64,000 nucleotides of DNA from Neoarius graeffei (GCF_027579695.1 NC_083577.1:37113198-37177197), one strand, 5' to 3'; shown: positions 18,750 through 31,145, counted from the stretch's first letter. Translations and numbers: made by a program. The notes: generated by a model from the letters alone, not told the origin.

Positions 18750-21700
18750 CGGGGCCTACCCTCTCTCCCGGACTCCCTGGCCAAGGAATCTACATCCCGG
18801 TCTCCATCTCCTGGGGTGAGTCTGTCCACTCTTGTCAAGCTTTGATAGACTCAGGGGCGGCTGGGAACTTTATGGATATTCACTTCGCCCAAAGCATCAA
18901 TATTCCGACTGCACCTCTTGAAGTCCCACTGTCTGTGTCTGCCCTCGATGGCCAAGCGTTAGGTGATGGAAGAGTCACCCAAGTTACTTCTCCAGTTTTC
19001 CTCCAGTCTCAAGGTCACAAGGAAGAAATATCCCTGCACCTGATTCCTTCACCTGAGTTCCCAGTTATTCTAGGCCTTCCTTGGCTTACTCGCCACAACC
19101 CTCGCATAGACTGGGTAACAAGCCAGGTTGTGGAATGGGGCCCTGCATGCCATGCCTCTTGTCTGCTCTCTAGCTCTCCTGTGTCTCCTGCCGAGCCCCC
19201 TGATCTCACCGAGTTATCTCAAGTTCCCACAGAGTACTGGGATCTCAAGGAGGTATTCAGCAAGAGCAGGGCCGCCGTTCTTCCTCCGCACCGGGCCTAC
19301 GACTGTGCCATCGACTTGCTCCCTGGGACTACCCCTCCTCGTGGCAGACTGTTTTCACTCTCTCAGCCAGAACGCAAGGCCATGGAGGAATACCTCAAAG
19401 ATGCCCTGGTCTCTGGGTTTATTCGACCCTCCACTTCACCTGCTGGAGCCGGCTTCTTCTTTGTCGGCAAGAAGGATGGGGGGCTCCGACCATGTATTGA
19501 TTACAGGGGCCTGAATAAGATCACTGTGCGCAACCGATATCCCCTTCCGCTGATGTCCACAGCTTTCGACCTGCTCCAAGGCGCCACCGTCTTCACCAAG
19601 TTGGACCTACGGAACGCATACCACCTCATCCGTATCCGACAGGGAGACGAGTGGAAGACTGCCTTTAACACCCCGTCTGGGCACTACGAATACCAGGTGA
19701 TGCCCTTCGGACTCACCAACGCACCAGCTGTTTTTCAGGCCCTAATCAACGACGTCTTAAGGGACATGATTAACCTATACGTTTTTGTCTACCTCGACGA
19801 CATCCTTATCTTTTCCAAGACCGTGCAGGAGCACCGCCACCATGTCCGCCAGGTTCTCCAGAGGCTGCTACAGAACAATCTGTTCGCCAAGGCCCAGAAA
19901 TGCGAATTTCATGTTCCCGAGGTCTCCTTTCTGGGATTTATTGTACGGACAGGCCAACTCCAAATGGACCCTGCCAAGACCCTGGCCGTCCGGGATTGGC
20001 CTACTCCCAAGTCCGTTAAGGAGGTTCAGCGGTTCTTAGGATTCGCTAACTTCTACCGCAAGTTCATCAGGAACTTCAGTTCTGTGGCAGCACCCATGTC
20101 AGACCTCACCAAAGGGACAGGTGGATCTTATGGCTGGTCTCCTCAGGCAGAAAAGGCGTTCAAAGACCTCAAGGACCGCTTCTGCACGGCACCCATTCTG
20201 GTTCTCCCGGACACCTCCCAACCATTCATCGTGGAGGTGGACGCCTCGGACAGTGGTGTCGGCGCGGTGCTCTCTCAACGTTCGGAAGGAAAGCTGCACC
20301 CCTGCGCTTACTTCTCCCACCGCCTGAGTCCTGCTGAGTCCCGGTACGATGTGGGGGATCGAGAACTGCTAGCGGTCAAACTGGCCCTTGAGGAGTGGAG
20401 GCACTGGCTGGAGGGAGCACAACATCCATTCCTGGTTTGGACTGACCACAAGAACCTGGAGTACCTCCAGCAAGCCAAGAGACTGAACCCTCGACAGGCT
20501 AGGTGGGCCCTGTTTTTCAGTCGGTTTGACTTCACCCTCTCATACCGCCCCGGCTCCAAGAACACCAAACCTGACGCACTGTCCAGACTGTTCTCTGCCA
20601 CTAACAGGGAGAATGAAGTCGGGCCTATTATCCCTGTGTCCCGGATTGTGGCCCCTGTCCGCTGGGGTATTGAGGAGGCTGTCCGACGAGCCCAACGCCA
20701 GGACCCCGGTCCTGGGACGGGGCCACCAGGCCTCTTGTACGTCCCACATCAAGCCCGGGCCAAGGTTCTCCAGTGGGGTCACTCTTCCCCTCTCACCGCC
20801 CACCCGGGAGCTCGGAGGACCCTGGACTTCCTGAAAAGACGCTTCTGGTGGCCTAACATGGAGAAGGAAGTAAGGTCATTTGTCCTGTCCTGTGAGGTTT
20901 GCACCAGAACCAAGAACCCACGACAGCGTCCCCAGGGTCTCCTGCATCCTCTGACCATTCCCCGGCGTCCCTGGTCCCACGTGGCAGTCGACTTTATCAC
21001 GGGTCTCCCTGAGTCACAAGGTAACACGATCATTTTGGTCTTAGTTGACAGATTCTCCAAGGCCTGCCGCTTCATACCACTGTGCAAACTCCCCTCTGCT
21101 CTTGAAACTGCGAAACTTTTGTTTAATCATGTCTTCCGAGTCTTTGGTCTTCCACAGGACATCGTCTCAGACCGAGGGCCCCAGTTCTCCTCCCGAGTGT
21201 GGCACGGGTTCTGCAAGGTCATCGGAGCCACTGCCAGCCTCTCCTCTGGGTTTCACCCACAGTCCAATGGTCAGACGGAGAGGCTCAACCAGGACCTGGA
21301 AACCACCCTGCGAGGCCTGGCTATGGATAACCCGACATCGTGGAGCACCTGGCTGCCATGGGCGGAGTACGCCCACAACACCCTGCAGTCATCGGCCACC
21401 AAGCTGTCGCCATTCCAGTGCCAATTCGGGTTCCAGCCACCTCTGTTCCCGGACCAGGAGGAGGACGCGGGGGTGCCCTCGGTCAACCAATATGTGAGAC
21501 GGTGTCGCAAGACCTGGAGCAAGGTCAGGAAGACCCTCATACAGACCTCCAGAACCAACCAGACTCAGGCCAACCGCCATAGAAGACCTGCACACGCTTT
21601 CCGCCCTGGGCAGCGTGTTTGGCTGTCCACTAAGGACCTTCCACTGCGGGTGGAGAACCGCAAGCTTGCTCCTCGCTACATTGGCCCCTTCAAGGTGGTG

Positions 21701-22048
21701 CGCAGGGTGAACCCTGTCTCCTACCGGCTCCAGTTGCCCCGGACTCTGAGGATCAACCCCACTTTCCATGTTTCCCTGTTACGGCCCGTACTGACGTCTA
21801 CGTATGCCCCTGCCCCTAGGAACCCCCCACCCCCCCGCATCTTCCAGGGGCAGACTGTGTTCACTGTGAATCGCCTGCTTGACTCCCGCCGGGTCCGCGG
21901 CGGGTTGCAATATCTGGTGGACTGGGAGGGCTATGGTCCTGAGGAGCGCTGCTGGGTTCCTGCTCGGGATGTCCTTGATAAAGAACTATGTCGGGACTTC
22001 CATTCGGCCCATCCGGATCGCCCTGGGAACGTCAGGAGACGCTCCTAG
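18653..22048 (+). CDS. pol: Pol polyprotein: protease, RT, RNase H, integrase, chromodomain
   Basis: An open frame of 1131 codons in the -1 frame to gag. Translated Pol starts by frameshift near residue 20. Numbered on the open frame: protease LIDSGA (66-68), RT with YLDD at 380-383 preceded by MPFGLTNAP, RNase H with VEVDASDSG (528-536) and TDHKN, integrase with a zinc-binding H710/H717-C747/C750 and catalytic D780, D840, E876 (35 residues between the last two), GPY/F-like region, then a chromodomain (about 1072-1115, [17 protein letters not shown]). No stop or frameshift was seen. Integrase after RNase H and the chromodomain identify a Ty3/Gypsy chromovirus. The chromodomain would direct integration toward marked chromatin. 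Confidence 0.97.
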   Translation: MLHLLWQAWSLPSIMSRTLGKRTAPSSRGRVVTGPTLSPGLPGQGIYIPVSISWGESVHSCQALIDSGAAGNFMDIHFAQSINIPTAPLEVPLSVSALDGQALGDGRVTQVTSPVFLQSQGHKEEISLHLIPSPEFPVILGLPWLTRHNPRIDWVTSQVVEWGPACHASCLLSSSPVSPAEPPDLTELSQVPTEYWDLKEVFSKSRAAVLPPHRAYDCAIDLLPGTTPPRGRLFSLSQPERKAMEEYLKDALVSGFIRPSTSPAGAGFFFVGKKDGGLRPCIDYRGLNKITVRNRYPLPLMSTAFDLLQGATVFTKLDLRNAYHLIRIRQGDEWKTAFNTPSGHYEYQVMPFGLTNAPAVFQALINDVLRDMINLYVFVYLDDILIFSKTVQEHRHHVRQVLQRLLQNNLFAKAQKCEFHVPEVSFLGFIVRTGQLQMDPAKTLAVRDWPTPKSVKEVQRFLGFANFYRKFIRNFSSVAAPMSDLTKGTGGSYGWSPQAEKAFKDLKDRFCTAPILVLPDTSQPFIVEVDASDSGVGAVLSQRSEGKLHPCAYFSHRLSPAESRYDVGDRELLAVKLALEEWRHWLEGAQHPFLVWTDHKNLEYLQQAKRLNPRQARWALFFSRFDFTLSYRPGSKNTKPDALSRLFSATNRENEVGPIIPVSRIVAPVRWGIEEAVRRAQRQDPGPGTGPPGLLYVPHQARAKVLQWGHSSPLTAHPGARRTLDFLKRRFWWPNMEKEVRSFVLSCEVCTRTKNPRQRPQGLLHPLTIPRRPWSHVAVDFITGLPESQGNTIILVLVDRFSKACRFIPLCKLPSALETAKLLFNHVFRVFGLPQDIVSDRGPQFSSRVWHGFCKVIGATASLSSGFHPQSNGQTERLNQDLETTLRGLAMDNPTSWSTWLPWAEYAHNTLQSSATKLSPFQCQFGFQPPLFPDQEEDAGVPSVNQYVRRCRKTWSKVRKTLIQTSRTNQTQANRHRRPAHAFRPGQRVWLSTKDLPLRVENRKLAPRYIGPFKVVRRVNPVSYRLQLPRTLRINPTFHVSLLRPVLTSTYAPAPRNPPPPRIFQGQTVFTVNRLLDSRRVRGGLQYLVDWEGYGPEERCWVPARDVLDKELCRDFHSAHPDRPGNVRRRS
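18710..18716 (+). promoter_or_regulatory. -1 ribosomal frameshift slippery site G GGA AAA
   Basis: The heptamer is in the correct register for gag (codons TTG GGA AAA) and lies within the gag/pol overlap, 31 bp before the gag stop. Slipping back one base gives the frame reading RTAPSSRGR and on into the protease. It is the same class of heptamer (GGGAAAC) as in the sushi-derived mammalian gene PEG10. Confidence 0.75.
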
Positions 22049-22061
22049 AGGGGGGGGGTCC
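22047..22061 (+). other. polypurine tract
   Basis: AGAGGGGGGGG directly before the 3' LTR, the expected primer site for plus-strand DNA synthesis. Confidence 0.8.
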
Positions 22062-22541
22062 TGTTAGGACTAGGACTATTTTGGCCTCTAGAGGCCGCTG
22101 TTATTTCCTTTTCATGTCGTGTTCATTTTGGCCTCTAGAGGCCGCCACTGTTCCTGTGTTTTGAGTTTGTGTTAATTGCCTAATTATCTTCACCTGTGTC
22201 CTTAATTAGTTTGTCTATTTATACCCCTGAGTTCAGTCCTCTTGTCACGGAGTCTTTGTGCTGTTATGTTTATCTCCAGTTTCCTTTGTACTGTGTTTTT
22301 TGATCTTCTTAGCTTTTGTATTTTTGCACTTTGCTTTTCTTTTGGATTATACTCTTTGGTTTTTTTTTTTGTCTTTTGTTTTGCCCTGTATATAGTGTAT
22401 ATAGTTTAAATAAACCTTTTGATTCTTTTTCTACTTCCGCCTCACGCCTCTGCATTTGAGTCATCCCCCTGGTGGCCTAGTGGGGGTTTGCTGGATTATC
22501 ACACCAACGAACCAGGTTCGAATCCCAGCAAAACCCTAACA
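22062..22541 (+). repeat. 3' LTR (480 bp)
   Basis: Same start, end and length as the 5' LTR, including the same 11-base T run. No mismatch was seen by eye. Confidence 0.97.
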
Positions 22542-22546
22542 GGTAT

Positions 22547-22984
22547 TTTCTGTCATCTTAAGACTTTCAAATTTGACATGTTAATGCAGATGCCAAACTA
22601 GATGTTATGGTCCAATTGGCAGAGCAACATCCATGCCTTATCATCAGCATCACCACCCTATGATGGGTTTTGGGATAGTTCTCATGTGTAGGCATACTGG
22701 AGAAAATGAATTTTTTTTTTCAATGTACAACATAAGATTAGACAAATAAAACCATTCAACGGTAGAATGGTGAATGGGAGTGAATTCCAGGAATTGGGAG
22801 TTTAAACTTAGCAGTATTTTTTTCTGGCCGTTTAAGTTTAAAATGTATGTTATGAAGCCCTTGCACAGGAAGTGCTTGATAGAAATAACATGACTTGATT
22901 CTTGTAATGGGGTGTAGTCAGCATCAAACTTGAAGATGACCCCAAAAATCTTGAGGTAGGAAAAATTACATAGGTTTTGGTTTG
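22547..22984. other. no gene seen
   Basis: Flank of the retrotransposon, AT-rich. No ORF or recognised repeat. Confidence 0.4.
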
Positions 22985-24105
22985 TATATTTATGTAGTTA
23001 TAGCAGAGCTCCCCACACACTGAGTAGCACCCCAAACTTAAGAGAATAATAATGCATCAACCTGATTTTTGATGGCTTGACCATACGAAGTCCATACGAA
23101 CGATGAACGTGTACCACCACAGGGAACCCAATCGTAAGTGCAAGGCTCTTTCTTATCTCATAAACACTTGACCACCGGGCAATGAAATTTGTATCTTTAT
23201 TTACATGAGATAAATGGGTTTTTATCCAGCACTTATTTTTAATTTGCTTTTGACAAATAATGTGGGATTATTTACGAACACATTTTATGGAAAATATTCA
23301 TGATGGTTTCATATAAAACTAGTTAAAACAGTTTTATTAGTACACTAGCTTTTTGGACAATTGGTAGACAGATGTAAATACAGGAAGAGTTTTATTGAAA
23401 GCGCGCTAACAAACAGATCCAAAATGTAGACAAAGGCAGAGTTGAAAATGGGCAGTGGTCGAGCGAGGCACAGTCAGGATATCAGAGGTAATACAATACT
23501 CAAAGTCCAAAAACACAAACAGGGTCAAAACCAGAAAAGCGATACAACATACAAGACTTGGTAACGTCAGACACAGGGTACAACGCGTATACTTTGCAAA
23601 GTCTGTGTGTTACTGAGAGTCCTTATATGTATGCACTGTGATTGCACTCTAATCAGGAACAGGTGCATGTGTGCTGTGTGCGCACGCAAATGCATGTGGA
23701 CACAACAGATTTAACCAGACAACTGTCTGACATATCAAGTTTGATATTCGATGGTAACTATATAGTAATGATGTAAAGTGAAAGTGCTGATTCACTGCTG
23801 TCCACCAGGCACCCAGCAGAGTCACACCATAATAAATGTCGTGATGTTGTTTCTGGCGCATGGTATGTGGTGTCAAAGAAAGGAATAAATACATATATTC
23901 GTAACTGCAATGCATATCTCATTATTGGTATCACCGTCACAAGACAATTCAGCAATTTGTTGATGCGAAATACACTACACTATACAATTTTATGGTTCAT
24001 GTGCTATAATAATATTATTCTATTCATGTTGATTTTGTGCCCTTGCAAATATTTTGCTCATACACTTATCAGGAGCTACGCTTTTAGACAGTGCCTAACT
24101 ATCTA
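22985..24105. repeat. dispersed repeat (copy 1), split by about 0.77 kb
   Basis: The segment 23060-23290 (TGATTTTTGATGGCTT, GACCACCGGGCAATGAAATT, TTTTTATCCAGCACTTATTT) and the piece near 24060-24105 (GGAGCTACGCTTTTAGACAG) match a contiguous repeat at 32935-33225. The intervening 23290-24056 includes a stretch (about 23385-23640, AGACAAAGGCAGAG, CAAAGTCCAAAAACACAAAC) that looks like a solo LTR or other insertion, unclassified. Confidence 0.55.
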
Positions 24106-24156
24106 TATTACAATTGTCATGACTAATATATTATACATGTTTATAATGCACATATA

Positions 24157-25763
24157 CAGTGGTGCTTGAAAGTTTGTGAACCCTTTAGAATTTTCTATAT
24201 TTCTGCATAAATATGACCTAAAACATCATCAGATTTTCACACAAGTCTTAAAAGTAGATAAAGAGAACCCAGTTAAACACATGAGACAAAAATATTATAC
24301 TTGGCCATTTATTTATTGAGGAAAATGATCCAATATTACATATCTGTGAGTGGCAAAAGTATGTGAACCTTTGTTTTCAGTATCTGGTGTGACCCCCTTG
24401 TGCAGCAATAACTGCAACTAAACATTTCCGGTAACTGTTGATCAGTCCTGCACACCAGCTTGGAGGAATTTTAGCCCATTCTTCTGTACAGAACACCTTC
24501 AACTCTGGGATGCTGGTGGGTTTCCTCACATGAACTGCTTGCTTCAGGTCCTTCCACATTTCGATTGGATTAAGGTCAGGATTTTGACTTGGCTATTCCA
24601 AAACACTAATTTTATTCTTCTTTAACCATTCTTTGGTAGAACGACTTGTGTGCTTAGGGTCGTTATCTTGCTGCATGATCCACCTTCTCTTGAGATTCAG
24701 TTCATGGACAGATGTCCTGACATTTTCCTTTAGAATTTGCTGGTATAATTCAGAATTCATTGTTCCATCAATGACGGCAAGCCGTCCTGACCCAGATACA
24801 GCAAAACAGGCCCAAACCATGATACTACCACCACCATGTTTCACAGATGGGATAAGGTTCTTATACTGGAATGCAGTGTTTTCCTTTCTCCAAACATAAC
24901 GTTTCTCATTTAAAGCAAAAAGTTCTATTTTGGTCTCAATCGTCCACAAAACATTTTTCCAATAACCTTCTGGCTTGTCCACGTGATCTTTAGCAAACTG
25001 CAGACGAGCAGCAATGTTCTTTTTGGAGAGCAGTGGCTTTCTCCTTGCAACCCTGCCATGCACACCATTGTTGTTCAGTGTTCTCCTGATGGTGGACTCA
25101 TGAACATTAACATTAGCCAATGTGAGAGAGGCCTTCAGTTGCTTAGAAGTTACCCTGGGGTCCTTTGTGACCTTGCTGACTATGACACGCCTTGCTCTTG
25201 GAGTGATCTTTGTTGGTCGACCACTCCTGGGGAGGGTAACAATGGTCTTGAATTTTCTCCATTTGTACGCAATCTGTCTGACTGTGGATTGGTGGAGTCC
25301 AAACTCTTTAGAGATAGTTTTGTAATCTTTTCCAGCCTGATGAGCATCAACAACGCTTTTTCTGAGGTTCTCAGAAATCTCCTTTGTTCGTGCCATGATG
25401 CACTTTCACAAACATGTGTTGTGAAGATCAGACTTTGATAGAGCCCTGTTCTTTTAATAAAACAGGGTTCCCACTCCCACCTGATTGTCATCCCATTGAT
25501 TGAAAACACCTGACTCTAATTTCACCTTCAAATTAACTGATAATCCTAGAGGTTCACATACTTTTGCCACTCACAGATATGTAATATTGGATCATTTTCC
25601 TCAATAAATAAGTGACCAAGTATAATATTTTTGTCTCATTTGTTTAACTGGGTTCTCTTTATCTACTTTTAGGACTTGTGTGAAAATCGGCTGATGTTTT
25701 AGGTCATATTTATGCAGAAATATAGAAAATTCTAAAGGGTTCACAAACTTTCAAGCACCACTG
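24157..25763 (-). mobile_element. Tc1 transposon (copy D)
   Basis: TIRs CAGTGGTGCTTGAAAGTTTG and its inverse, TA duplications at both ends, 1607 bp. Same family as copies B, E and F. Confidence 0.96.
24377..25396 (-). pseudogene. Tc1 transposase with nonsense codon and lost catalytic Asp (copy D)
   Basis: The reading frame is continuous from MARTKEISENLRKSVVDAHQ to IAAQGGHTRY except for TAG at 24593-24595 (where the related copy F has Trp, in [15 protein letters not shown]) and a one-codon deletion soon after (IEMWKDLK instead of IEMLWKDLK). The first catalytic position is also changed: WTIETKIELF instead of [21 protein letters not shown] and the Glu block remain. Confidence 0.93.
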
Positions 25764-25765
25764 TA

Positions 25766-26725
25766 GTATCTATACAATGTACTACTCTAACAAAATAATA
25801 ATTATGTTATTTCAAATCATGTCAAACGTGTATTTTTGGGACAGCATGGTTCAAGTAAAATGGGACTATCTTAATCTTAATAAGCAGGGGAAAACAATAG
25901 ACTGAGAAATATGGGATGTTACCTAAGCCTACTACTTAGCATGCAGAGATTCTGACTTGAAATAAATTATAAAATTTTATCTTTTAGTTGTGGTTTTCTC
26001 CTGTGGTTTGCACTCAACTTGTTCGTATTATTTTTTTTTCTTCAGAATTTGTTTTTAAAGAAAAGACTGGTTTTGATTTTTTCCCAAAAAATTATTTGGA
26101 AAAATGCTGTTGCTTTAACATATGAATTACAGCATATTACTTAGACCAATGTCTTATAGTAATTATTGTGTAGTTTACTGTGTTCGTACAAAGTTAGGGA
26201 ATGTTGATGATGAATTTAGAATTGTGTAGAGGTTCTGTCTGTAGTCCACCTGTTGCTCTGCACAGTTTATCAGCCCTCCTTCCCCAATTCATCAAGGGAA
26301 AGGGACCACAACTGTGACACCACTGTCCAGAGTTGTACTGTATTTTCACTGACACTGACATAGTAATATGTGTGGTATTGGTCTGTGGCAAGTGCATTTG
26401 GCACCACAACAATTATGTGGTTTGTGTATTCTTATTACCTACTTTATTAGATAGAATTGCCTTGTGATCCACTTTGTTGGTGATATACTTTTCATTCTGT
26501 GCTTAACAGTAGCTCTGAGGTGTGTAAAGACACCACAAACATTGAGTAAGTAACTAAATACTGTATGTAATTATGAAAACCTATTTATTCAATTCAAAGC
26601 CTATTTATTTAGGTTAGGTCAGCTACTTATTTATGTATTTATTTAGTTCTCCCCTAAACTGTCATGCTAGGATCAGAATTTGCCTATTTTCTGTTTGTTT
26701 CATAATCAAATGCAAACTATGGAAG
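25766..26725. other. no gene seen
   Basis: AT-rich, single-copy-looking sequence. No splice-flanked ORF and no recognised repeat. Confidence 0.45.
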
Positions 26726-26738
26726 CCTGGGCACAACT

Positions 26739-27112
26739 CATCTCATCTCATTGTCTCTAGCTGCTTTATCCTGTTCTACAGGGTCGCAGGTAAGCTGGAG
26801 CCTATCCCAGCTGACTACGGGCGAAAGGCGGGGTACACCCTGGACAAGTCACCAGGTCATCACAGGGCTGACACATAGACACAGACAACCATTCACACTC
26901 ACATTCACACCTACGGTCAATTTAGAGTCACCAGTTAACCTAACCTGCATGTCTTTGGACTGTGGGGGAAACCGGAGCACCCGGAGGAAACCCACACGGA
27001 CACGGGGAGAACATGCAAACTCCACACAGAAAGGCCCTCGCCGGCCACGGGGCTCGAACCCAGACCTTCTTGCTGTGAGGCGACAGCGCTAACCACTACA
27101 CCACCGTGCCAC
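26739..27112 (-). mobile_element. full-length SINE, minus strand, 13-bp TSD
   Basis: Complete copy from the tRNA-like head (near 27112) to the tail at 26739 (CTAGAGACAATGAGATGAGA). Perfect TSD CCTGGGCACAACT at 26726-26738 and 27113-27125. Confidence 0.97.
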
Positions 27113-27125
27113 CCTGGGCACAACT

Positions 27126-27649
27126 GATTTGGAAATAAATTACCAAAATATGCTTTTCATGTGTTTATAATTTTCTAATCATTTATATTCTATATACTTG
27201 TGCATAATGTGCAAGTGCAGCTCTTCAATGAAAACAGTACATATTATAACGGATATAAATCCTTTATTTATATAAAAAAAGCAGACAAAATTATTTTTTT
27301 TAAAAAAGGAAACAGCTCAGACTTGGCTTCTTGTTGGATTACTCTTTTTTACCATTTATATAACGGGCCAAAGTAAACAATTTAAAAACATTTTTTTTTC
27401 TGCAAGCCCTTTTAAAACTTTTAATCAATCAGTAATTAGCAAGCACAGATGAAAAAGTTTTTCCTAAGGGAACATTTCTGGCAAGAAAATTAGAATGATG
27501 CAGAGTAGAAGAATATTAAGATGGATGGATGGAAGATGTTTTAATATGCTGTATTAATGTGATGCGTACTGAAATGTATGGGCATGTTTAATGTATGAGA
27601 TCTGAATAAGGTCTTAAATTCCCAAATGTAGTTTTAATTTTTAAAAGTT
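27126..27649. other. no gene seen, downstream of col8a1
   Basis: Very AT-rich, with several poly-T/poly-A runs. Nothing supportable. Confidence 0.4.
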
Positions 27650-27655
27650 TTTATT
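27650..27655 (-). terminator. possible poly(A) signal of col8a1
   Basis: AATAAA on the minus strand 770 bp after the stop. It would make 27630-28421 the 3' UTR. Other hexamers exist in this AT-rich region, so this is only a candidate. Confidence 0.3.
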
Positions 27656-28421
27656 CAGTGGTTTTCAAAATGAGTGAGCGATGTGATATGGAACCTTTCA
27701 ACAGTCTCAGATAATTTCACTCCACTTAATTTCACAAGCAGGTTGTGACAATATATGCACAAACATACATGTGCACACATAATACACATACTGTACACAC
27801 TTGCTCTCATTACAGTTATTCTTGCTATTAAATTGGAACTGGTGTGAAAAGATTATGTCTGTGCAAAAACATTACATTTCGATAAAAAATACAGGCTGAA
27901 GGCATCATTACGAAATGGTACTTCTTTAGAATATGTTAACTATACAGTACGTTTCAGTAAATATTTAAATATGTCAGAACAATTAATTTATAATTTTAAT
28001 ATTTTTGAAAATAGGCTTGTCTTGTCATCTTTGGGCAGCTGCCACTTTGGTCATCCTACATATGGCACACTGTCATAAAATAGGAAATACTCCCACATGC
28101 CCCAAACACTCTAAAACTCAGTACACAAATACACATATATTAGCACCACATTAGCTTGGCTCTTTCTAGAAATCTCCAATTGTAACATTTGCAGTGAATG
28201 CAATTGGTTGTTGCTAGAGTCTTTGTACAGGTAGTAAAGTGTCTGCATATACATAATACTAGACATATGCATGATCACTGGCAAAACGTCACAGGAACAG
28301 TTTCATGAGATCCTTTCCTGTAAGTCTGATGTTTAAACCATGTGAATGGTTTTTAATGGCATGCCTCTTCTCTTTTCCTTTTTGATTGCTTCTCTCTCAT
28401 GTTTTCTTTTTATTCATTAAT

Positions 28422-30687
28422 CTACATGGGGTAGAGTAGGAAACCAGAGAAAGAAGAGTGGACATATTGCCCTGCATAGAGTCCAGATGCCTGGTCAGAG
28501 GGTAACTGCATGTGAACTGTGTCTCCCGGCTGTAATGGAACCACAGCGCTGCCAGAAGCCTGGTCCAAAACACCCTTCTTGTACTCATCATATGTATACA
28601 TAATAGGTTCTCCATTTCGGTACAGACCCACCCACACATTGGAACCTTTGCAATGCACATGGTATGAGAAGTAGTAGATACCAGGAAGGTCACAGGTGAA
28701 CACACCTGTCTTTGGGTTGTAGTTCTGTCGGCCATTATACAATAGCTTGTCGAATATCACTGGTGTACCAACTGGAGGGTATGGTGTTGTCATTTGTGCA
28801 GTAAAAGCAGGCATCTCTAGACCACTAGAACCCATTATATTAGCTTTACCTCCAAATTTTCCTTTCATATACCCACTAGCCTTCACTCCATCCAGGGCTG
28901 GTCCCATCTCAGGCAGAACACCCATGAGGTCAGGGTTTAAGGCAAGTGGTCCAGGGGGTCCAGGAGGACCTGGTTTACCTGGCCGGCCTGGTGAACCACT
29001 TGGTCCAGGAGGCCCAGGAGGACCAGGAGGACCAAGAGGGCCTGTTGTACCAGGGCTTCCCTTACCTGGAAGACCAGCTTGGCCAGGAGGCCCAGCTTCT
29101 CCTTTAGGCCCAGGGGGTCCAGGTGGTCCAATTGGTCCCCCTGGTCCTGTAAGCCCTGGGATGCCTTTAGGACCCTGAGGCCCTTCGGGACCAGGTGCAC
29201 CCCCTTCTCCTTTAAGGCCAGGTATGCCAGAAGGGCCAGGGGACCCAGGTTTACCCTTCTCTCCTTCATTTCCTTTGGGACCGATAGGTCCTGGTGGTCC
29301 CCGTGGACCAGGCTCACCATCCTCTCCTGTTTGACCTGGTTGGCCTTTAGGTCCTGGAGGTCCTGGCTCTCCTACAAGCCCTGGCTCTCCCTTTGCTCCA
29401 CCTTCACCTCCCTGTCCTTTTGGTCCTGGTGCACCAATATCACCAGGCAGTCCTACTGGTCCTGGAGGCCCAGGAGGACCACTGGGCCCTGAGGGTCCAA
29501 CCATACCAGGTGCACCACCATATCCTTTGTCACCTTTTGGTCCTGGAGGACCAGGTGGGCCACCAATTCCTTTGTCACCCTTTGGGCCAGAGTATCCTGG
29601 TTTTCCAAATCCAGGTAATCCAGGCTTCCCTGGCAAACCTGGTGGCCCTGGTAGTCCTTTCTGACCTGTGACACCTGGCTGTCCTGGCAGTCCACGTTCA
29701 CCTGGTTTCCCAATGCCAGGCAGTCCTTGTGGTCCTTGTTTGCCCTCCAAGCCTTGTGGACCATCTGGGCCAAGTGGTCCAGGTGGTCCAGGTTGTCCTT
29801 GTTTACCTGGTGCTCCTGGCAAACCAGGTGGTCCAAGCTTACCCACCCCTGGCAGTCCTTTATGCCCAGGTAGTCCTGGGGCCCCAGGTGGGCCTTTTGG
29901 GCCTTGTGGCCCAGGCTGTCCAATTCCCTTATCCCCTTTAGGCCCAGGCAACCCTGGAAGACCAGGCAGACCTTTGTGTCCTGGTTCTCCTTTGGGTCCT
30001 GGCAGTCCTGGTAGTCCTTGGCCACCTGGCTTCCCAATTCCTGGCAATCCTGGGGGTCCTGGGGGACCAGGTGGTCCTGTCATTCCTGGTAGCCCCTCTG
30101 CTCCACCAGGTCCCTGTTCACCTTGTTCTCCTGGTGGTCCCTTATCACCAGGCTTCCCTGGCATGCCTGGCATTCCTGGTTTACCAACACCAGGCAACCC
30201 TGGGGGGCCAGGAAGACCTGGATTTCCTGGAGGGCCTGGCCTACCATTTCCCTGAGGCCCAGGAGCCCCTGGTGGTCCTTGTCGTCCTGGAGGTCCTTGT
30301 GGTCCAGCTTCTCCTGGAATACCCTGCATACCTCTCGGGATGGTCTCACCTATATGCAGGAAAACATGTCAATATTTGCACAAAACTCGATTGGCATATG
30401 ATATTGTGATACAATGAGAGAGCATAGATATATAGTGAGATGGGGATGGTAATGTGATCACCTTTTTTGTCCTTGCCTTTGTTCATATGCATAGGTAATT
30501 GTGGCACTTCTTTCCGGTAATATGGATAATGCATATGAGACATCTCTTTTCCAATACCTTTGTGAGGTATATGAGGTACAGGCTGATGCTGTTGATGACG
30601 TGGTTTGTGCCCGTAATATGCTCCTCCACAAACAGATGGTAACAATACCACTTGGACTAAAATCACCAGGAAAGGAGCCACAGCCAT
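28422..30687 (-). CDS. col8a1: collagen type VIII alpha-1 chain, coding exons 30687-30462 and 30349-28422
   Basis: Short-chain, network-forming extracellular matrix collagen of vascular and corneal basement membranes. The first coding exon starts after TTTCCACAG with [20 protein letters not shown] (signal peptide, about residues 1-22) and the NC2 domain ([27 protein letters not shown], as in COL8A1). Donor GTGATC (intron from 30461) and acceptor CATATAG (30350) join the frame as KKGETIPRG. Residues about 85-542 are Gly-X-Y triplets with the usual GxGKPG interruptions. A linker ([14 protein letters not shown]) leads to the C1q/NC1 trimerisation domain, residues 588-717 ([37 protein letters not shown]). 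Total is 717 aa; human COL8A1 has 744. The NC2 and C-terminal residues favour alpha-1 over COL8A2 or COL10A1. No disruption was seen. Which teleost duplicate (a or b) is undecided. Confidence 0.97.
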
Positions 30688-30702
30688 GGCCTGTGGAAAT
30701 TG

Positions 30703-30703
<1 letters not shown>

Positions 30704-30746
<43 letters not shown>

Positions 30747-30804
30747 CATACAAAATCATAAAAGAACATTCCTTAACAATCAAAAAATAATTGGTCAAAG
30801 TGGA

Positions 30805-30846
<42 letters not shown>
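30704..30846. repeat. two (AATC)n tetranucleotide tracts at the col8a1 acceptor
   Basis: Tracts at about 30704-30746 and 30806-30846. On the gene strand they read (GATT)n. The first lies about 15 bp upstream of the acceptor TTTCCACAG of the first coding exon, taking the place of a normal polypyrimidine tract and branch region. Confidence 0.9.
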
Positions 30847-30847
<1 letters not shown>

Positions 30848-30937
30848 TATTTAGTCAGTCATGAGCATAATCATTTACCATTTATTGTTATTTGTTGAGC
30901 CACATAACATATTATAAATTATATATTTAACACATTA

Positions 30938-31097
30938 CAGTGCCTTTCAAAAGTATTTGCCCTTTTTGTTGCATCTCTCACTAATGTCATCCTACCCAGT
31001 CACTGACTTTTGGTAGATAACCTCCTCTAATCATGGTTGTGCCAGATTCTTTCCATGTTTTAATAATGTATAAAATGAGAACAAATTGGATGTACAA

Positions 31098-31145
<48 letters not shown>

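Larger units (their letters stand above)
17748..22546 (+). mobile_element. complete Ty3/Gypsy (sushi-like chromovirus) LTR retrotransposon
   Basis: 5' LTR, PBS, gag, pol, polypurine tract and 3' LTR in order, with a 5-bp target duplication GGTAT (17748-17752, 22542-22546). The LTRs are both 480 bp and no difference was found reading them side by side. Integrase lies after RT-RNase H and a C-terminal chromodomain is present, placing it in the chromovirus branch. Self-priming and a -1 gag-pol frameshift both match the Tf1/sushi group. GC content of the coding part is well above that of its neighbours. Confidence 0.97.

Noticed and set aside
24633-25438. ORFs on the plus strand of the minus-oriented Tc1 copies (also at 7.8, 46, 52 kb)
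   Set aside because: Antisense shadows of the transposase; the same shadows recur at each copy.
28747-30409. Plus-strand and other-frame Pro/Gly-rich ORFs opposite the collagen exon
   Set aside because: Gly-X-Y coding sequence keeps antisense frames open. The minus-strand frame continues into C1q and splices correctly, the others do not.
28422-30687. Alternative identities COL10A1 or COL8A2 for the short-chain collagen
   Set aside because: The NC2 segment (AYYGHKP, IGKEM...) and the C-terminal [17 protein letters not shown] fit the alpha-1(VIII) pattern better.
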